Source: Segatella paludivivens DSM 17968 = JCM 13650 (lineage in GTDB: Bacteria > Bacteroidota > Bacteroidia > Bacteroidales > Bacteroidaceae). From it: a stretch of DNA of 64,000 bases. A model generated the notes under the pieces. The model made no database searches and was not told where the DNA came from. It saw only the letters and a list, made by a program, of their open reading frames with translations. A program made the translations under genes and the position numbers. Below, piece after piece: positions 26,954 through 36,818 of this stretch. The stretch spans positions 1-64,000 of the forward strand of contig NZ_KB890639.1 in assembly GCF_000373185.1 (NCBI RefSeq), read 5' to 3'. How positions within the stretch are numbered: the first letter of the stretch is position 1; each line of letters opens with the position of its first letter.

Positions 26954-28003
26954 TCAATACTCCTGGAAGTATTTCTGAATCTGTTGCCAGTCGTGGGTCT
27001 TTGTAAGAGCCAACTGAAGAAGAATGCGTGCTTTTTGCGGGTTAAGGTTTAGGGCTGCAACAAAATGATACTTGCTGTCGTCAACCTCACCGTTAAGACA
27101 TGTTGGACCTGTAGGAACACGGCTTGAACGAACAATCTGGATTCCACTGTTCTGTGCCTTTACTGCTACGTCAAAAACATCTTTGTAGAAATTGCCGTCA
27201 CCGACACCTGCCAAAACGATACCGTCAAACTTTGCGTTTACGAAAGCCTGCATTGGAAGTGGAGATGCATTAGCATAACCATATACGATACCTACCAATG
27301 GGAGTTTAGTAAGATTGTCTACATCAAACTCACTCTGTGTTGTGTGCTTATATGTAGGTTCAAGGATATAATATGGCTTACCATTGTAAACATATCCAAT
27401 TTCTCCATAAGTACCCTTAAATGTAGCACAATCTGTCGTGTTAGTCTTAATAAGAGACTTTGCATCAATCAGTTTATTATTCATACAAGCCATTACGCCG
27501 TGACCATTTGATGATGGATCAGCAAGAGCAGCCACACCATTATAAAGATTGGCTGGACCATCAGCACTGATAGCAGTTGAAGGGCGCATACTACCAACAA
27601 GAATCACTGGTTTGTCACTATGAACGGTAAGAGTCAAAAAATATGCGGTCTCTTCCATTGTGTCTGTTCCATGAGTAACGAGTACACCGTCGTAACCTTC
27701 CTCGTTTAGAAGTTGATTAATACGTTTTGCTAGTTTCAACCAAACATCGTCGTTCATATCCTGACTACCAATATTTACAAGCTGTTCGCCGCTTACATCA
27801 GCAAGATCTTTAATCTGTGGAACAGCATCAATAAGAGTTTGTATACCAACTTGTCCTGCACCATAAGCAGACGAAGTAGCACTTGCGCTTACACCGGCAA
27901 TAGTTCCGCCAGTAGCGATAATACGAATCTTAGGTTTGGCACTTATTGTTAGTGTGAACACTAAAGCCAAAATCATCAAAATAGAAATTCTAAATGTCTT
28001 CAT
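26954..28003 (-). CDS. periplasmic type II L-asparaginase
   Basis: 349 residues with a signal peptide (MILALVFTLTISA). First catalytic motif IIATGGTIAGV (Thr34 nucleophile), second motif THGTDTMEETAYF (Thr113, Asp114), plus the conserved VILVGSMRPSTAISADGPANLYN. A signal peptide is typical of type II enzymes with high affinity. It converts Asn to Asp plus ammonia. Placed between the Dcu transporter and the porin/aspA pair, it would feed aspartate to AspA. Confidence 0.94.
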   Translation of the reverse strand: MKTFRISILMILALVFTLTISAKPKIRIIATGGTIAGVSASATSSAYGAGQVGIQTLIDAVPQIKDLADVSGEQLVNIGSQDMNDDVWLKLAKRINQLLNEEGYDGVLVTHGTDTMEETAYFLTLTVHSDKPVILVGSMRPSTAISADGPANLYNGVAALADPSSNGHGVMACMNNKLIDAKSLIKTNTTDCATFKGTYGEIGYVYNGKPYYILEPTYKHTTQSEFDVDNLTKLPLVGIVYGYANASPLPMQAFVNAKFDGIVLAGVGDGNFYKDVFDVAVKAQNSGIQIVRSSRVPTGPTCLNGEVDDSKYHFVAALNLNPQKARILLQLALTKTHDWQQIQKYFQEY

Positions 28004-28033
28004 AACTGAATATTTTTAAAGGTTAGTAATTTA

Positions 28034-29380
28034 TTAATAAAATAGGTTTATGATAAGATAGCCTACCCCTATTGATACAAATGTAGTTATAAAACCAGAA
28101 AGTTGGAATGAATGGTTTATCACATATTTTCCAATCTTTGTCGTACCTGTTCGGTCAAAGTTTATTGCTGCCACTTCTGTAGGATAGTTTGGAATGAAGA
28201 AATATCCATTCACTGCCGGGAACATTGCTACAAGAGCAAGTGGACTTATACCAAGTCCTATTCCTAAAGGATAAAGTGTGCGAACTGTAGCTGCCTGAGA
28301 GAATAGCATGATTGACATGAAGAACAATGCAACAGCGAATAAAAATGGGTACTGAGTAACAATGTCTGCAATATGCGATTTGAAAAATTCAAGATTTCCG
28401 TTAAAGAAAGTATCTCCCATCCAAGCAATACCAAAGATGCTCACCATGGCGTTCATACCTGCAGCAAAAACATTTCCTTTTACTGCTTCAACAACATTTG
28501 CTTTGCCTACAAGTAATATCAATGCAGCAACAGACATCATGATAATTTCAATAGTTTCAGGCATTCCCAAGCGAGTCATCTCTCCATCCACATTGAATGA
28601 TGGACGAAGTGAAGGCACAGAGCCGAATATCACAACTAATAATACGCCTAAAATAAATGCCATTACAGAATATTTTGCACGTGGATTTGGAGTGGTTATC
28701 AATTTCTCCATGTTATTCTTGTCTTCTTCTGGATTTATGATGCCTTCTTTAATACGACGCAGGTATTCAGGATCTGCATCGAGTTCCTTCCCTACTCTAT
28801 TTTGTACAAACGAAGCTACTAGTATGGCAATAAGTGATGCTGGTATACACACCAACATAATATCCTTCAATTCAATACCTTTTCCACCAAGTAAGTCTGT
28901 TGATATGATTGCAGCTGTAGCCGCAGAAACTGGACTTCCCGTAATACCTAATGATGCGGCAATCGTTGCAACGCTTAATGGGCGTTCTGGACGAATTTTA
29001 GAGTTTGTGGCAATCTCAGATATAATAGGTAAAAGAGAGTAAGATGTGTGTGCTGTACCTGCAACAAGACAAAACAACCAAGTTACCAGAGGACCATAAT
29101 ATGTAATCTGTTCAGGATGTTTGCGCAAAAACTTCGCAGCAAGTCCAACAAGATAATCTAATCCTCCCGAAGCTTGCAGGGTCGCCGCGGCGGTTATTAC
29201 AGAAACAATAATCAACATCACGTCTATTGGAATGTTACCAGGTTTCTGTCCAAAGATAAAAACTAGGATAAATACACCTACCATTCCGTAGATACCGAGT
29301 CCGATGCTGCCTACGCGAGCACCGATAAAAATCAATGCCAGAACTATAAAGAATTGCAATAATACTAAAAAGGTTACCAT
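28034..29380 (-). CDS. dcuB: anaerobic C4-dicarboxylate transporter, Dcu family
   Basis: 448 residues with about 10-12 membrane segments. Dcu-family landmarks include GLDYLVGLAAKFLRKHPEQITYYGPLVTWLFCLVAGTAHTSYSLLPIISEIA, TGSPVSAATAAIISTDLL and the C-terminal FFIPNYPTEVAAINFDRTGTTKIGKYVINHSF. Dcu proteins exchange fumarate, malate or aspartate for succinate and are used with fumarate respiration. DcuA and DcuB are hard to separate by eye; the name is tentative. First gene of the set running to aspA. Its -7 box (TAATTTTG, minus strand, 29444-29451) is divergent from an AraC-type regulator. Confidence 0.9.
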   Translation of the reverse strand: MVTFLVLLQFFIVLALIFIGARVGSIGLGIYGMVGVFILVFIFGQKPGNIPIDVMLIIVSVITAAATLQASGGLDYLVGLAAKFLRKHPEQITYYGPLVTWLFCLVAGTAHTSYSLLPIISEIATNSKIRPERPLSVATIAASLGITGSPVSAATAAIISTDLLGGKGIELKDIMLVCIPASLIAILVASFVQNRVGKELDADPEYLRRIKEGIINPEEDKNNMEKLITTPNPRAKYSVMAFILGVLLVVIFGSVPSLRPSFNVDGEMTRLGMPETIEIIMMSVAALILLVGKANVVEAVKGNVFAAGMNAMVSIFGIAWMGDTFFNGNLEFFKSHIADIVTQYPFLFAVALFFMSIMLFSQAATVRTLYPLGIGLGISPLALVAMFPAVNGYFFIPNYPTEVAAINFDRTGTTKIGKYVINHSFQLSGFITTFVSIGVGYLIINLFY

Positions 29381-29443
29381 ATTTGCAGGTTTAATTGTTT
29401 AGGTGAAATTGTCTATTAATACCAAATGTTTAATGTCATGTGG

Positions 29444-29451
29444 CAAAATTA
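29444..29451 (-). promoter_or_regulatory. -7 box TAATTTTG of the dcu gene set
   Basis: Perfect TAnnTTTG on the minus strand, 63 bp before the transporter start and 66 bp from the opposing AraC promoter box. Confidence 0.6.
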
Positions 29452-29493
29452 TATATTTTTTTTGGACATGTATTTATATATTTCTAACCATTT

Positions 29494-29524
29494 TTTGTAA
29501 AATCGGAAACATTTTGTATATTTG
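29494..29524 (+). promoter_or_regulatory. promoter of the AraC regulator, TTTG-N19-TATATTTG
   Basis: TTTG at 29494-29497 and TATATTTG at 29517-29524 with the standard 19-bp spacing. It shows that the upstream in-frame Met at 29522 cannot be the start; the ATG at 29552 is. Confidence 0.8.
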
Positions 29525-29551
29525 CCAATTATTGACCTTAAATTTTATATT

Positions 29552-30430
29552 ATGGACAAGGGAATTTCACATAATCTACAGGAATTTGCTGTTCAAAACA
29601 ACATCAAAGACTTATATGGTGCCATAGTGGCAACAATGCCTGTTAATCAGGAAACATTTGAGTCTATCACTAAACAATTGAAGTATGTGGACTTCTATAC
29701 TATCTTTGTGCTTATTGATGGAGAAGCTGTGATTATGATTAATGACAAGGAAATAGTATTGTCTCAGCAAAGTGTTATAAGAATGACTCTTATGCAGAAC
29801 ACTGAATTCATTAAATGTACAAACGAACTTGATGGATACTTTCTTTTCTGCGAGACAAATTTCTACAATAATATACTTGAAAATGATCCTAATATGCAGG
29901 ATATTTTTCAACGCAACATTCTTGACTCATATCTCTATTTTGATATTACAGAAGCTAAGATCTCTGAACTTTTAGGAATAATAATGCAAGTGGAAAAAAC
30001 AATAAATCAACCACATTTATATAAAAAGGAGATGCTAAGTTTCCTTGTGCATTTAGCTCAAATGCATGTTAATGAACTCATTGACAGCGCAAGCAATGAA
30101 TTACACGACATGAAGCATAAGGAAAACATATTCAAAATATTTATACACCTTGCTTCAAACAACTTTAAAAAGGAAAGACAGATTAATTTCTATGCTGACA
30201 GAATGAACATCACGTCTACTTATCTTTCAAGGATAGTGCGTGAAGTTTCAGGAAATACTGTATGTGGATATTTACAAAGCTTCTTATACAGCGAAGCCTG
30301 CAAAATGCTTAAGATGACTGATAAAACTATTGGCGAGATTTCAACTGAGCTTAAATTTAATGACCAATCGGCATTTACTAAGTTTTTTAAGCAGAAATCA
30401 GGAATCTCGCCAAAAGCATATCGCGAATGA
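29552..30430 (+). CDS. AraC family transcriptional regulator
   Basis: 292 residues from MDKGISHNLQ. N-terminal cupin-like sensor (~25-130) and C-terminal AraC double HTH (~190-290): FYADRMNITSTYLSRIVREVSGNTVCGYLQSFLYSEACKML and IGEISTELKFNDQSAFTKFFKQKSGISPKAYRE, the latter being the canonical second HTH. It is divergent from the Dcu/asparaginase/porin/aspA set and most likely controls it, perhaps in response to aspartate or fumarate. The stop codon is 5 bp from the convergent phosphatase end. Confidence 0.92.
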   Translation: MDKGISHNLQEFAVQNNIKDLYGAIVATMPVNQETFESITKQLKYVDFYTIFVLIDGEAVIMINDKEIVLSQQSVIRMTLMQNTEFIKCTNELDGYFLFCETNFYNNILENDPNMQDIFQRNILDSYLYFDITEAKISELLGIIMQVEKTINQPHLYKKEMLSFLVHLAQMHVNELIDSASNELHDMKHKENIFKIFIHLASNNFKKERQINFYADRMNITSTYLSRIVREVSGNTVCGYLQSFLYSEACKMLKMTDKTIGEISTELKFNDQSAFTKFFKQKSGISPKAYRE

Positions 30431-30435
30431 TTTTA

Positions 30436-31902
30436 TTAAAATATTGAATTGCCTACACATGCATTAGGCATCTGAATATGCAACATGCTACATATTGTTG
30501 GAGCAATGTCTGTCATACTTGTAGGCTTTGAAGTTTCCCCGTGATTGATATTCCATCCCATAAAGATCAAAGGAATATGTGAATCATCTGGATTCCATAA
30601 TCCGTGGGTTGTACCTTTATAATTAGTTGCATTACTTGCATCTATCCAACCTGGGTTGGTAATAAGGAGTAAATCTCCCCCACGTTCACGACTATAACCA
30701 TTGATTATTCTTTCACGTATAGGTTGCGGAATACTTTGTGCTGCTACATTATCATAATCTACAACAAAAGCTACATTGTCATATTTCTCAAACTCTTTTT
30801 TTGCAGCAGCTTTAACTTCATCAACTTTTAGTCCAGCATTCTCAATACTTTCATGATCAAGAAATATACGTAATGAGTTTTCACCAAGTATTAGTCGGGC
30901 TGTTGTTTTAAATTGCTTTTGTAGAGTATCATTCACACTTTTAGCAACGTTCCAGCCTTCAAATCCTCCTGCTGGTAAACGATGTGAACGCATGAAGTTT
31001 GGATTGTGTGAACCTCCATGGTCTGCACTAAGAAATAATAGATAATTTCCTTTACCAACCTTTTCATCAAGAACCTTCATGAATTGTGCAATGTCTTTGT
31101 CTAGTTGCAGATATACATCATGATTTTCTTTGCCACGTGTACTATAAGCATGTCCAATGGCATCTGTTGATGAAACGCTTACGGCCAACATATCAGTAGT
31201 GCTACCCTGCCCTAGTCTTTCATTTTCAAGTGCAGCTTCTGCCATCTTGAATGTCATTGTCACTCCTTGATCGCTGGTCTTAATATCAAATCCAGGTTTG
31301 GTGCTATTTTGTTTGTTGAAATCAGTAACCCATTTTGGTAGCTCTTTCATATAAAATGTACTGCTAACGAAATGTCCTGCACTGGTATCCCACCAATATG
31401 CTGCATCAGCACTATGTCCGGCAGGAAGAATAGCGGCTCTGTCTTTCAATGCAACTCCAATGACCTTTGACTTGAAGTTTGTAGCTATTTTTAGTTCGTC
31501 TCCAATTGTAGAAGCAAGTAGTCTGTGTGGTGACATCTGACCTTCTTTAGAGTCACTTCCTACACTCTTCACGTCATCATCCTGACAGCAATAAACTGCT
31601 TTTCCTTTAATGAAAAAGTCATTTCCAAGAATACCTGTCATTGCAGGAACGCTACCTGTATAGATGCTTGAATGTCCAATAGCAGTAACGGTTGGTATAT
31701 AAGGTATCATTGTGTTTTGACAGCTATACCCTTCGTCAAGCAATCGTTTCAATCCGTCATTACCATATTCGTTATAGTAATAATAAAGATAATCCCAACG
31801 CATTTGGTCTACGACAACGCCCACTACAAGTTTCGGACGTTTAATCTGTGCATTGGCAACCATGCATAATGTCAATAATGCTAAAATAAAAATTTTCTTC
31901 AT
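30436..31902 (-). CDS. pafA: PafA-like alkaline phosphatase, secreted
   Basis: 488 residues with signal peptide MKKIFILALLTLCMVANA. Alkaline phosphatase superfamily: VVVDQMRWDYL with metal ligand Asp32, nucleophile Thr71 in YIPTVTAIGHSSIYTGS, Asn94 in GILGNDFF, and the Lys153/Arg155 pair in GVALKDRAAILPAGHSAD that marks PafA-type monoesterases. Later metal ligands include DAIGHAYS and SADHGG. PafA enzymes hydrolyse phosphate monoesters in the periplasm or outside and are not inhibited by phosphate. Promoter: TACCTTTG box on the minus strand at 31926-31933. Confidence 0.9.
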   Translation of the reverse strand: MKKIFILALLTLCMVANAQIKRPKLVVGVVVDQMRWDYLYYYYNEYGNDGLKRLLDEGYSCQNTMIPYIPTVTAIGHSSIYTGSVPAMTGILGNDFFIKGKAVYCCQDDDVKSVGSDSKEGQMSPHRLLASTIGDELKIATNFKSKVIGVALKDRAAILPAGHSADAAYWWDTSAGHFVSSTFYMKELPKWVTDFNKQNSTKPGFDIKTSDQGVTMTFKMAEAALENERLGQGSTTDMLAVSVSSTDAIGHAYSTRGKENHDVYLQLDKDIAQFMKVLDEKVGKGNYLLFLSADHGGSHNPNFMRSHRLPAGGFEGWNVAKSVNDTLQKQFKTTARLILGENSLRIFLDHESIENAGLKVDEVKAAAKKEFEKYDNVAFVVDYDNVAAQSIPQPIRERIINGYSRERGGDLLLITNPGWIDASNATNYKGTTHGLWNPDDSHIPLIFMGWNINHGETSKPTSMTDIAPTICSMLHIQMPNACVGNSIF

Positions 31903-31925
31903 AATAATATTGTTGATTGTTATGG

Positions 31926-31933
31926 CAAAGGTA
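31926..31933 (-). promoter_or_regulatory. -7 box TACCTTTG of pafA
   Basis: Perfect TAnnTTTG on the minus strand, 24 bp before the start codon. Confidence 0.55.
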
Positions 31934-32425
31934 GTGGAAATATTGAAGAGGACAAAATGAATCTATTCCTTTATCAGGAGATGCGCCCTATTTTCATGTT
32001 ATTGTAACTCTTGTTTATCAAATTCATTCGCTTTGTCTCTCTTTTCCATTCGCTCAGGCTTGCCGTTTCATTGATGTTGGATTGCATTCTCAATAGACTT
32101 CACAGCCAAGTTTTTCGAATGTCTTTAATTGCTTTTGTGTTTGTTCATGATCATGTTAAGTTTGTCGTTCAGAGGCATGGTATTGATATTTTGGTTTGTG
32201 TTTTCGACTTTGGTGAGCAGCGCTAATTCTCTCTTCGGTCCTCATTACGTTGGGATGACGAGTGCAAAGGTAGGGCAAATTATCATTCTAGGCAAGCGAT
32301 TTCAATGTTTCGTTGTTTGGAGGGCTAATTTCAAAACATTAAAGTGCTGATATTGCCAACTTTACAAGGCTAACAATTTGCGTTCAGAGTGTAATTAGCG
32401 GCATTCAGATATGATTATCCTCACG

Positions 32426-32590
32426 ATGTGGTCATTTAGTCAAAGTCATTTTGGTCATTTTGGATTTCCATAGTGGGGGGCAGCCCCCTTATATAAATTA
32501 TATATTTAAATATATAATTTATATAAGTATATATATCCCCCGTATCAGAAGTTGAAAATGACCAAAATGACTTTGACTAAATGACCACAT
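32426..32590. repeat. 165-bp nested perfect palindrome
   Basis: Outer arms of 36 bp at 32426-32461 and 32555-32590 are perfectly complementary and made of three GTCATTT-like units each. In the 93-bp centre lies a second perfect palindrome of 40 bp at 32488-32527 (half-sequence CTTATATAAATTATATATTT). GGGGGG and CCCCC runs flank the inner one. It can form a large cruciform or RNA hairpin. Confidence 0.9.
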
Positions 32591-32790
32591 ATTGACCACA
32601 TTCTTTGATAGAAAAGAGCTTATTTGTAAGCCAAATATATTTACATAAATACAATTATTTATAACTGTTTTGATACTTATATTATGAATAAATATTTGAC
32701 GAGATTGATAGATTTCAGCATGTCGCAATAAGCATGATGTGTTGTTGTCTTTTTTCATAAAAGCACATTCTTGCTGTTTTGATGTTAACT

Positions 32791-32969
32791 TGCACTACTC
32801 TACTGCGGTGAAGGTAAGGTACACTTGGGGAAACAAAATTAAAACGTGTTTTATTTTGCTTTTCCACTCGTTTGCATTACTCTACCTACGGTGAAGATAA
32901 GCTGCACTCGGGAAAACAAAATTAAAACGTGTTTTTATTTTGCTTTTCCACTCGTTTGCATTATCTTTG
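32791..32969 (+). repeat. tandem duplication of the leuS promoter region
   Basis: Unit 1 spans 32791-32872 (82 bp), unit 2 32873-32956 (84 bp), and a partial third unit starts at 32957. All end with CTTTTCCACTCGTT; only the third unit carries an intact -7 box. Confidence 0.85.
32939..32969 (+). promoter_or_regulatory. promoter of leuS, TTTG-N19-TATCTTTG
   Basis: TTTG at 32939-32942, -7 box TATCTTTG at 32962-32969, spacing 19 bp. In the preceding unit the same place reads TACTCTAC, so it is not a match. Confidence 0.8.
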
Positions 32970-33031
32970 CACATAATTACGCGCACGCGTTATATTTTTT
33001 GAGTAAAATATAAAATAACTATATAACTGCA

Positions 33032-35887
33032 ATGGAATACAACTTCAGAGAAATCGAGAAGAAATGGCAAAAATCTTGGGTTGATAATAAGACCTATAAG
33101 GTTGCTGAGAACAAAGACAAGAAGAAATTTTATGTACTTAACATGTTTCCTTATCCATCAGGAGCAGGCTTGCATGTTGGACATCCACTAGGCTATATAG
33201 CTAGTGATATTTATGCACGTTTCAAGCGTTTGCAAGGTTACAATGTGCTTAACCCAATGGGATATGATGCTTATGGACTTCCTGCAGAACAATACGCTAT
33301 ACAGACAGGTCAGCACCCTGCAATCACAACAGAAACTAACATCAATCACTATCGTGAACAACTTGACAAAATAGGATTTTCTTTTGATTGGAGCCGTGAG
33401 GTTAGAACTTGTGATCCTAAATATTACCATTGGACACAGTGGGCTTTCGAAAAAATGTTTAACAGTTATTTCTGCAAAAACTGTCAGAAAGCGAAGCCTA
33501 TCGAAAATCTTATTGCTTACTTCAAGGAAAACGGAAGTAAGGACTTGAACGTGGCAGAAAGTGAAGAATTGATTTTCACTGCCGATGATTGGAACAAGAT
33601 GAGCGACAAGGAACAACAGCAGACGCTGATGAACTATCGTATTGCTTATCTTGGTGAAACAATGGTAAACTGGTGCCCAGGACTTGGAACAGTATTGGCA
33701 AATGATGAAGTTGTAGACGGCGTTAGCGAAAGAGGTGGATACCCAGTAATACAGAAGAAAATGCAGCAGTGGTGCTTGCGTACTTCTGCTTATTCACAAA
33801 GACTGCTTGATGGACTTGATACAGTTGCATGGACAGACTCTATAAAAGAGACACAGCGCAATTGGATTGGCCGTTCTGAAGGAACAGAAATGCAATTCAA
33901 AATTGCCGAAAGTGATAAAAACTTTACTATATTTACAACTCGTGCCGATACCATTTTCGGAGTTACATTCATGGTTCTTGCTCCTGAAAGCGAACTTGTG
34001 GATGAACTTACAACTTCTGACCATAAGGCTGAAGTAGGAGAGTATCTTGCTTATGTAAAAAAGCGTACAGAACTTGACCGCATGAGTGATAGAAAAGTTA
34101 CAGGTGTGTTCTCAGGTAGTTATGCTGTAAACCCATTTACTGGTGACAATATTCCAATTTGGATAAGCGAATATGTATTGGCTGGTTATGGAACTGGTGC
34201 AATTATGGCTGTTCCTGCACATGATAGTAGAGACTATGCTTTCGCAAAGCATTTCAACTTGCCAATTATTCCTCTTATTGAAGGTGCAGACGTAAGTGAG
34301 GAAAGCTTTGACGCAAAAGAAGGCGTAGTAATGAACAGTCCTCGTAACGGAGTGAATACTCTAGACGGATTTAATCTTAATGGTAAGACTGTAAAAGAGG
34401 CTATTGCTGCAACTAAGGAGTTTGTTACATCTCATAATCTTGGTAGGGTAAAGATAAACTATCGTTTACGTGATGCTACATTCTCTCGTCAGCGCTATTG
34501 GGGAGAACCATTCCCTGTATATTACAAGAATGGAATGCCACAGATGATTCCTGAAGAATGTCTGCCACTTGAATTGCCTGAAATAGACAAATACGAACCT
34601 ACTGAAACTGGCGAACCTCCATTGGGACGCGCAAAGAAATGGGCTTGGGACGAAACAAACAAGTGCATCGTTGATAAGAGTTTGATTGATGAAGAAAAAG
34701 TATTCGCTCTCGAACTGAACACAATGCCTGGATTTGCAGGAAGTTCTGCTTATTATCTGCGCTATATGGACCCAGGTAATGATAAAGCTCTTGTTGGTAA
34801 GGATGCTGACGAATATTGGCAGAATGTAGACTTATATGTAGGTGGAACAGAGCATGCAACAGGCCATCTTATCTATAGTCGTTTCTGGAATAAATTCCTG
34901 TTTGATAATGGAGTAAGCAGTAAGGAAGAACCATTCCAGAAGCTCATCAACCAAGGTATGATTCAAGGACGTTCAAACTTTGTTTATCGTATTAACAACG
35001 AGGACCATTCTAAAGCTCCTGTGTTTGTAAGTCTTGGACTTAAAGATAAATATGAGACAACTCCTATACATGTAGATGTAAACATTGTGAGCAACGATAT
35101 TCTAGACACAGAAGCTTTCAAGGCTTGGCGTCCTGAATACAACAATGCTGAGTTTATACTTGAAGATGAAAAGTATGTATGCGGATGGGCTGTAGAGAAG
35201 ATGTCTAAGAGCATGTTCAATGTAGTAAATCCAGACAAGATAGTAGAAGTTTATGGAGCAGATACACTTCGTCTATACGAAATGTTCCTAGGTCCTGTTG
35301 AAGCAAGTAAGCCTTGGGATACCAACGGTATAGATGGTTGCCACAGATTCCTTAAAAAGTTCTGGAACCTGTTCTGGGTAAGGAATGCTGACGAACTTGC
35401 TATTACTGATGAAGAGCCTACTGCAGAGAGTCTGAAGAGCGTTCACAAACTGATTAAGAAAGTAAGTGAAGATATTGAAAAGTTCAGCTATAATACAGCT
35501 ATCAGTGCATTCATGATTGCAGTAAACGAATTGGGTCAGCAGAAATGTAAGAGTGCGGCTTTGTTGAAGAATTTGGTAGTTGTTATTGCTCCATTTGCTC
35601 CACATATTGCAGAAGAATTGTGGCACACTTTAGGAGAAAAGGGTAGTGTTTGTGATGCAGCATGGCCAAAGTATGAAGAGAAATATCTTGCAGAAAGCGA
35701 GATACAGCTCACCATCAGTTTTAATGGAAAGGCTCGTTATCAGAAGACTTTTGCCACAGATGCTAGCAATGATGAAATACAGAAAGCAGTTATTGAAGAC
35801 GAAAGAAGTCTGAAATATCTTGAAGGAAAGAATATAGTTAAAGTTATCATAGTTCCAAAGAAGATTGTTAATATCGTAATTAAATGA
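33032..35887 (+). CDS. leuS: leucyl-tRNA synthetase
   Basis: 951 residues, class I synthetase. HIGH motif is [16 protein letters not shown] (48-51 HVGH). KMSKS motif is at 723-727. The editing CP1 domain is present ([15 protein letters not shown] and the catalytic-like Asp in [12 protein letters not shown]). It is longer than E. coli LeuRS (860) because of insertions typical of Bacteroidota LeuRS, for instance the stretch around 170-200 ([21 protein letters not shown]) and the segment around 655-700. First gene of a unit with a YitT-like membrane protein, rdgB and a propeller protein. Confidence 0.98.
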   Translation: MEYNFREIEKKWQKSWVDNKTYKVAENKDKKKFYVLNMFPYPSGAGLHVGHPLGYIASDIYARFKRLQGYNVLNPMGYDAYGLPAEQYAIQTGQHPAITTETNINHYREQLDKIGFSFDWSREVRTCDPKYYHWTQWAFEKMFNSYFCKNCQKAKPIENLIAYFKENGSKDLNVAESEELIFTADDWNKMSDKEQQQTLMNYRIAYLGETMVNWCPGLGTVLANDEVVDGVSERGGYPVIQKKMQQWCLRTSAYSQRLLDGLDTVAWTDSIKETQRNWIGRSEGTEMQFKIAESDKNFTIFTTRADTIFGVTFMVLAPESELVDELTTSDHKAEVGEYLAYVKKRTELDRMSDRKVTGVFSGSYAVNPFTGDNIPIWISEYVLAGYGTGAIMAVPAHDSRDYAFAKHFNLPIIPLIEGADVSEESFDAKEGVVMNSPRNGVNTLDGFNLNGKTVKEAIAATKEFVTSHNLGRVKINYRLRDATFSRQRYWGEPFPVYYKNGMPQMIPEECLPLELPEIDKYEPTETGEPPLGRAKKWAWDETNKCIVDKSLIDEEKVFALELNTMPGFAGSSAYYLRYMDPGNDKALVGKDADEYWQNVDLYVGGTEHATGHLIYSRFWNKFLFDNGVSSKEEPFQKLINQGMIQGRSNFVYRINNEDHSKAPVFVSLGLKDKYETTPIHVDVNIVSNDILDTEAFKAWRPEYNNAEFILEDEKYVCGWAVEKMSKSMFNVVNPDKIVEVYGADTLRLYEMFLGPVEASKPWDTNGIDGCHRFLKKFWNLFWVRNADELAITDEEPTAESLKSVHKLIKKVSEDIEKFSYNTAISAFMIAVNELGQQKCKSAALLKNLVVVIAPFAPHIAEELWHTLGEKGSVCDAAWPKYEEKYLAESEIQLTISFNGKARYQKTFATDASNDEIQKAVIEDERSLKYLEGKNIVKVIIVPKKIVNIVIK

Positions 35888-36804
35888 TAGAGAGACTAAA
35901 AATCTGGAATGAGGTCAAGGATTATCTCTTGATAACCATTGGTCTCTTTCTCTACACCTTTGGTTGGACAGTGTTTTTGCTGCCATATCAAATCGTTACC
36001 GGTGGAGTTACCGGTATTGCCGCTATTGTTTTTTATGCCACTAAAATTCCAATTGTTTATACGTATTTTGCTATCAACGTCTGTCTATTGGTAGTGGCGT
36101 TGAAAATATTGGGATTTAAGTTCATGATCAAGACTGTCTACGCAATCCTAATGTTGTCTTTTATGTTGTGGATGGCGCAGAAAATTATGACAGATCCCGA
36201 TGGAACAATGCATCAAGTGTTGGGACGCGGACAGGATTTTATGTCGCTGATTATCGGCTGTACTTTTACGGGTTCTGCATTGGCAATCGTTTTCCTTAAT
36301 AATGGTTCTACTGGTGGTACTGATATTGTAGCTGCGGTAGTAAACAAATACCATAATATCAGTCTTGGACGCGTGCTGGTGTATGTAGACTTGCTGATTA
36401 TCGGTAGCACGTATCCTATCTTCCAGGATTGGCGCAAGATTGTGTTCGGTCTCTGTACGATGGTGATTGAAAACTTCGTGCTTGATTATGTGATGAATGC
36501 AAGGCGAGAGAGTGTGCAGTTTATGATATTTACAAAGAAATATCAGGAGATAGCTAATGCAATAGGTGTTGAAATGGGACACGGTGTTACAATACTTGAC
36601 GGTCACGGATGGTACACGGGACAGCAGATGAAAGTGCTGTGTATTTTGGCGAAAAAGCGTGAGAGTACTGAAATATTCAGACTTATCAAGATGATTGACC
36701 CTAATGCATTCGTCAGTCAGAGTAGCGTTATTGGTGTCTATGGAGAAGGATTTGATGAGATGAGAGTTAAAGTAAAAACTGATTCATTAGATTCAAAAAA
36801 ATAA
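35884..36804 (+). CDS. YitT family membrane protein (DUF161 + DUF2179)
   Basis: 306 residues. The first ~215 residues have about five or six membrane helices ([62 protein letters not shown] and so on) with the conserved motif [14 protein letters not shown], and the C-terminal part is the soluble DUF2179 domain ([21 protein letters not shown]...[33 protein letters not shown]). The family is widespread and of uncertain function, with transport suggested in some members. It overlaps leuS by 4 bp (ATGA). Confidence 0.92.
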   Translation: MIERLKIWNEVKDYLLITIGLFLYTFGWTVFLLPYQIVTGGVTGIAAIVFYATKIPIVYTYFAINVCLLVVALKILGFKFMIKTVYAILMLSFMLWMAQKIMTDPDGTMHQVLGRGQDFMSLIIGCTFTGSALAIVFLNNGSTGGTDIVAAVVNKYHNISLGRVLVYVDLLIIGSTYPIFQDWRKIVFGLCTMVIENFVLDYVMNARRESVQFMIFTKKYQEIANAIGVEMGHGVTILDGHGWYTGQQMKVLCILAKKRESTEIFRLIKMIDPNAFVSQSSVIGVYGEGFDEMRVKVKTDSLDSKK

Positions 36805-36818
36805 CAATCTGTATCATT

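Larger units (their letters stand above)
31903..33031. other. 1.1-kb non-coding region before leuS
   Basis: From 31926 on: the pafA -7 box, then about 450 bp with no intact gene (the minus strand has short frames broken by stops, possibly decayed sequence), a nested palindrome at 32426-32590, about 200 bp of featureless AT-rich DNA, and a tandemly duplicated promoter region at 32791-32969. Confidence 0.6.

Noticed and set aside
28362-29042. 226-codon plus-strand frame
   Set aside because: Antisense inside the transporter gene, Ser/Ala-rich with no motif; a shadow.
29522-29551. Earlier Met for the AraC regulator
   Set aside because: The codon is inside a perfect promoter with the standard 19-bp spacing, so it is not transcribed.
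32011-32350. Two overlapping short plus-strand frames (71 and 73 codons)
   Set aside because: No promoter box at the right distance, no similarity recognised, in a region that looks decayed.
32791-32969. Possible CRISPR or mobile element end
   Set aside because: Only two full units of 82 and 84 bp, directly abutting without spacers, and explained as duplicated promoter.
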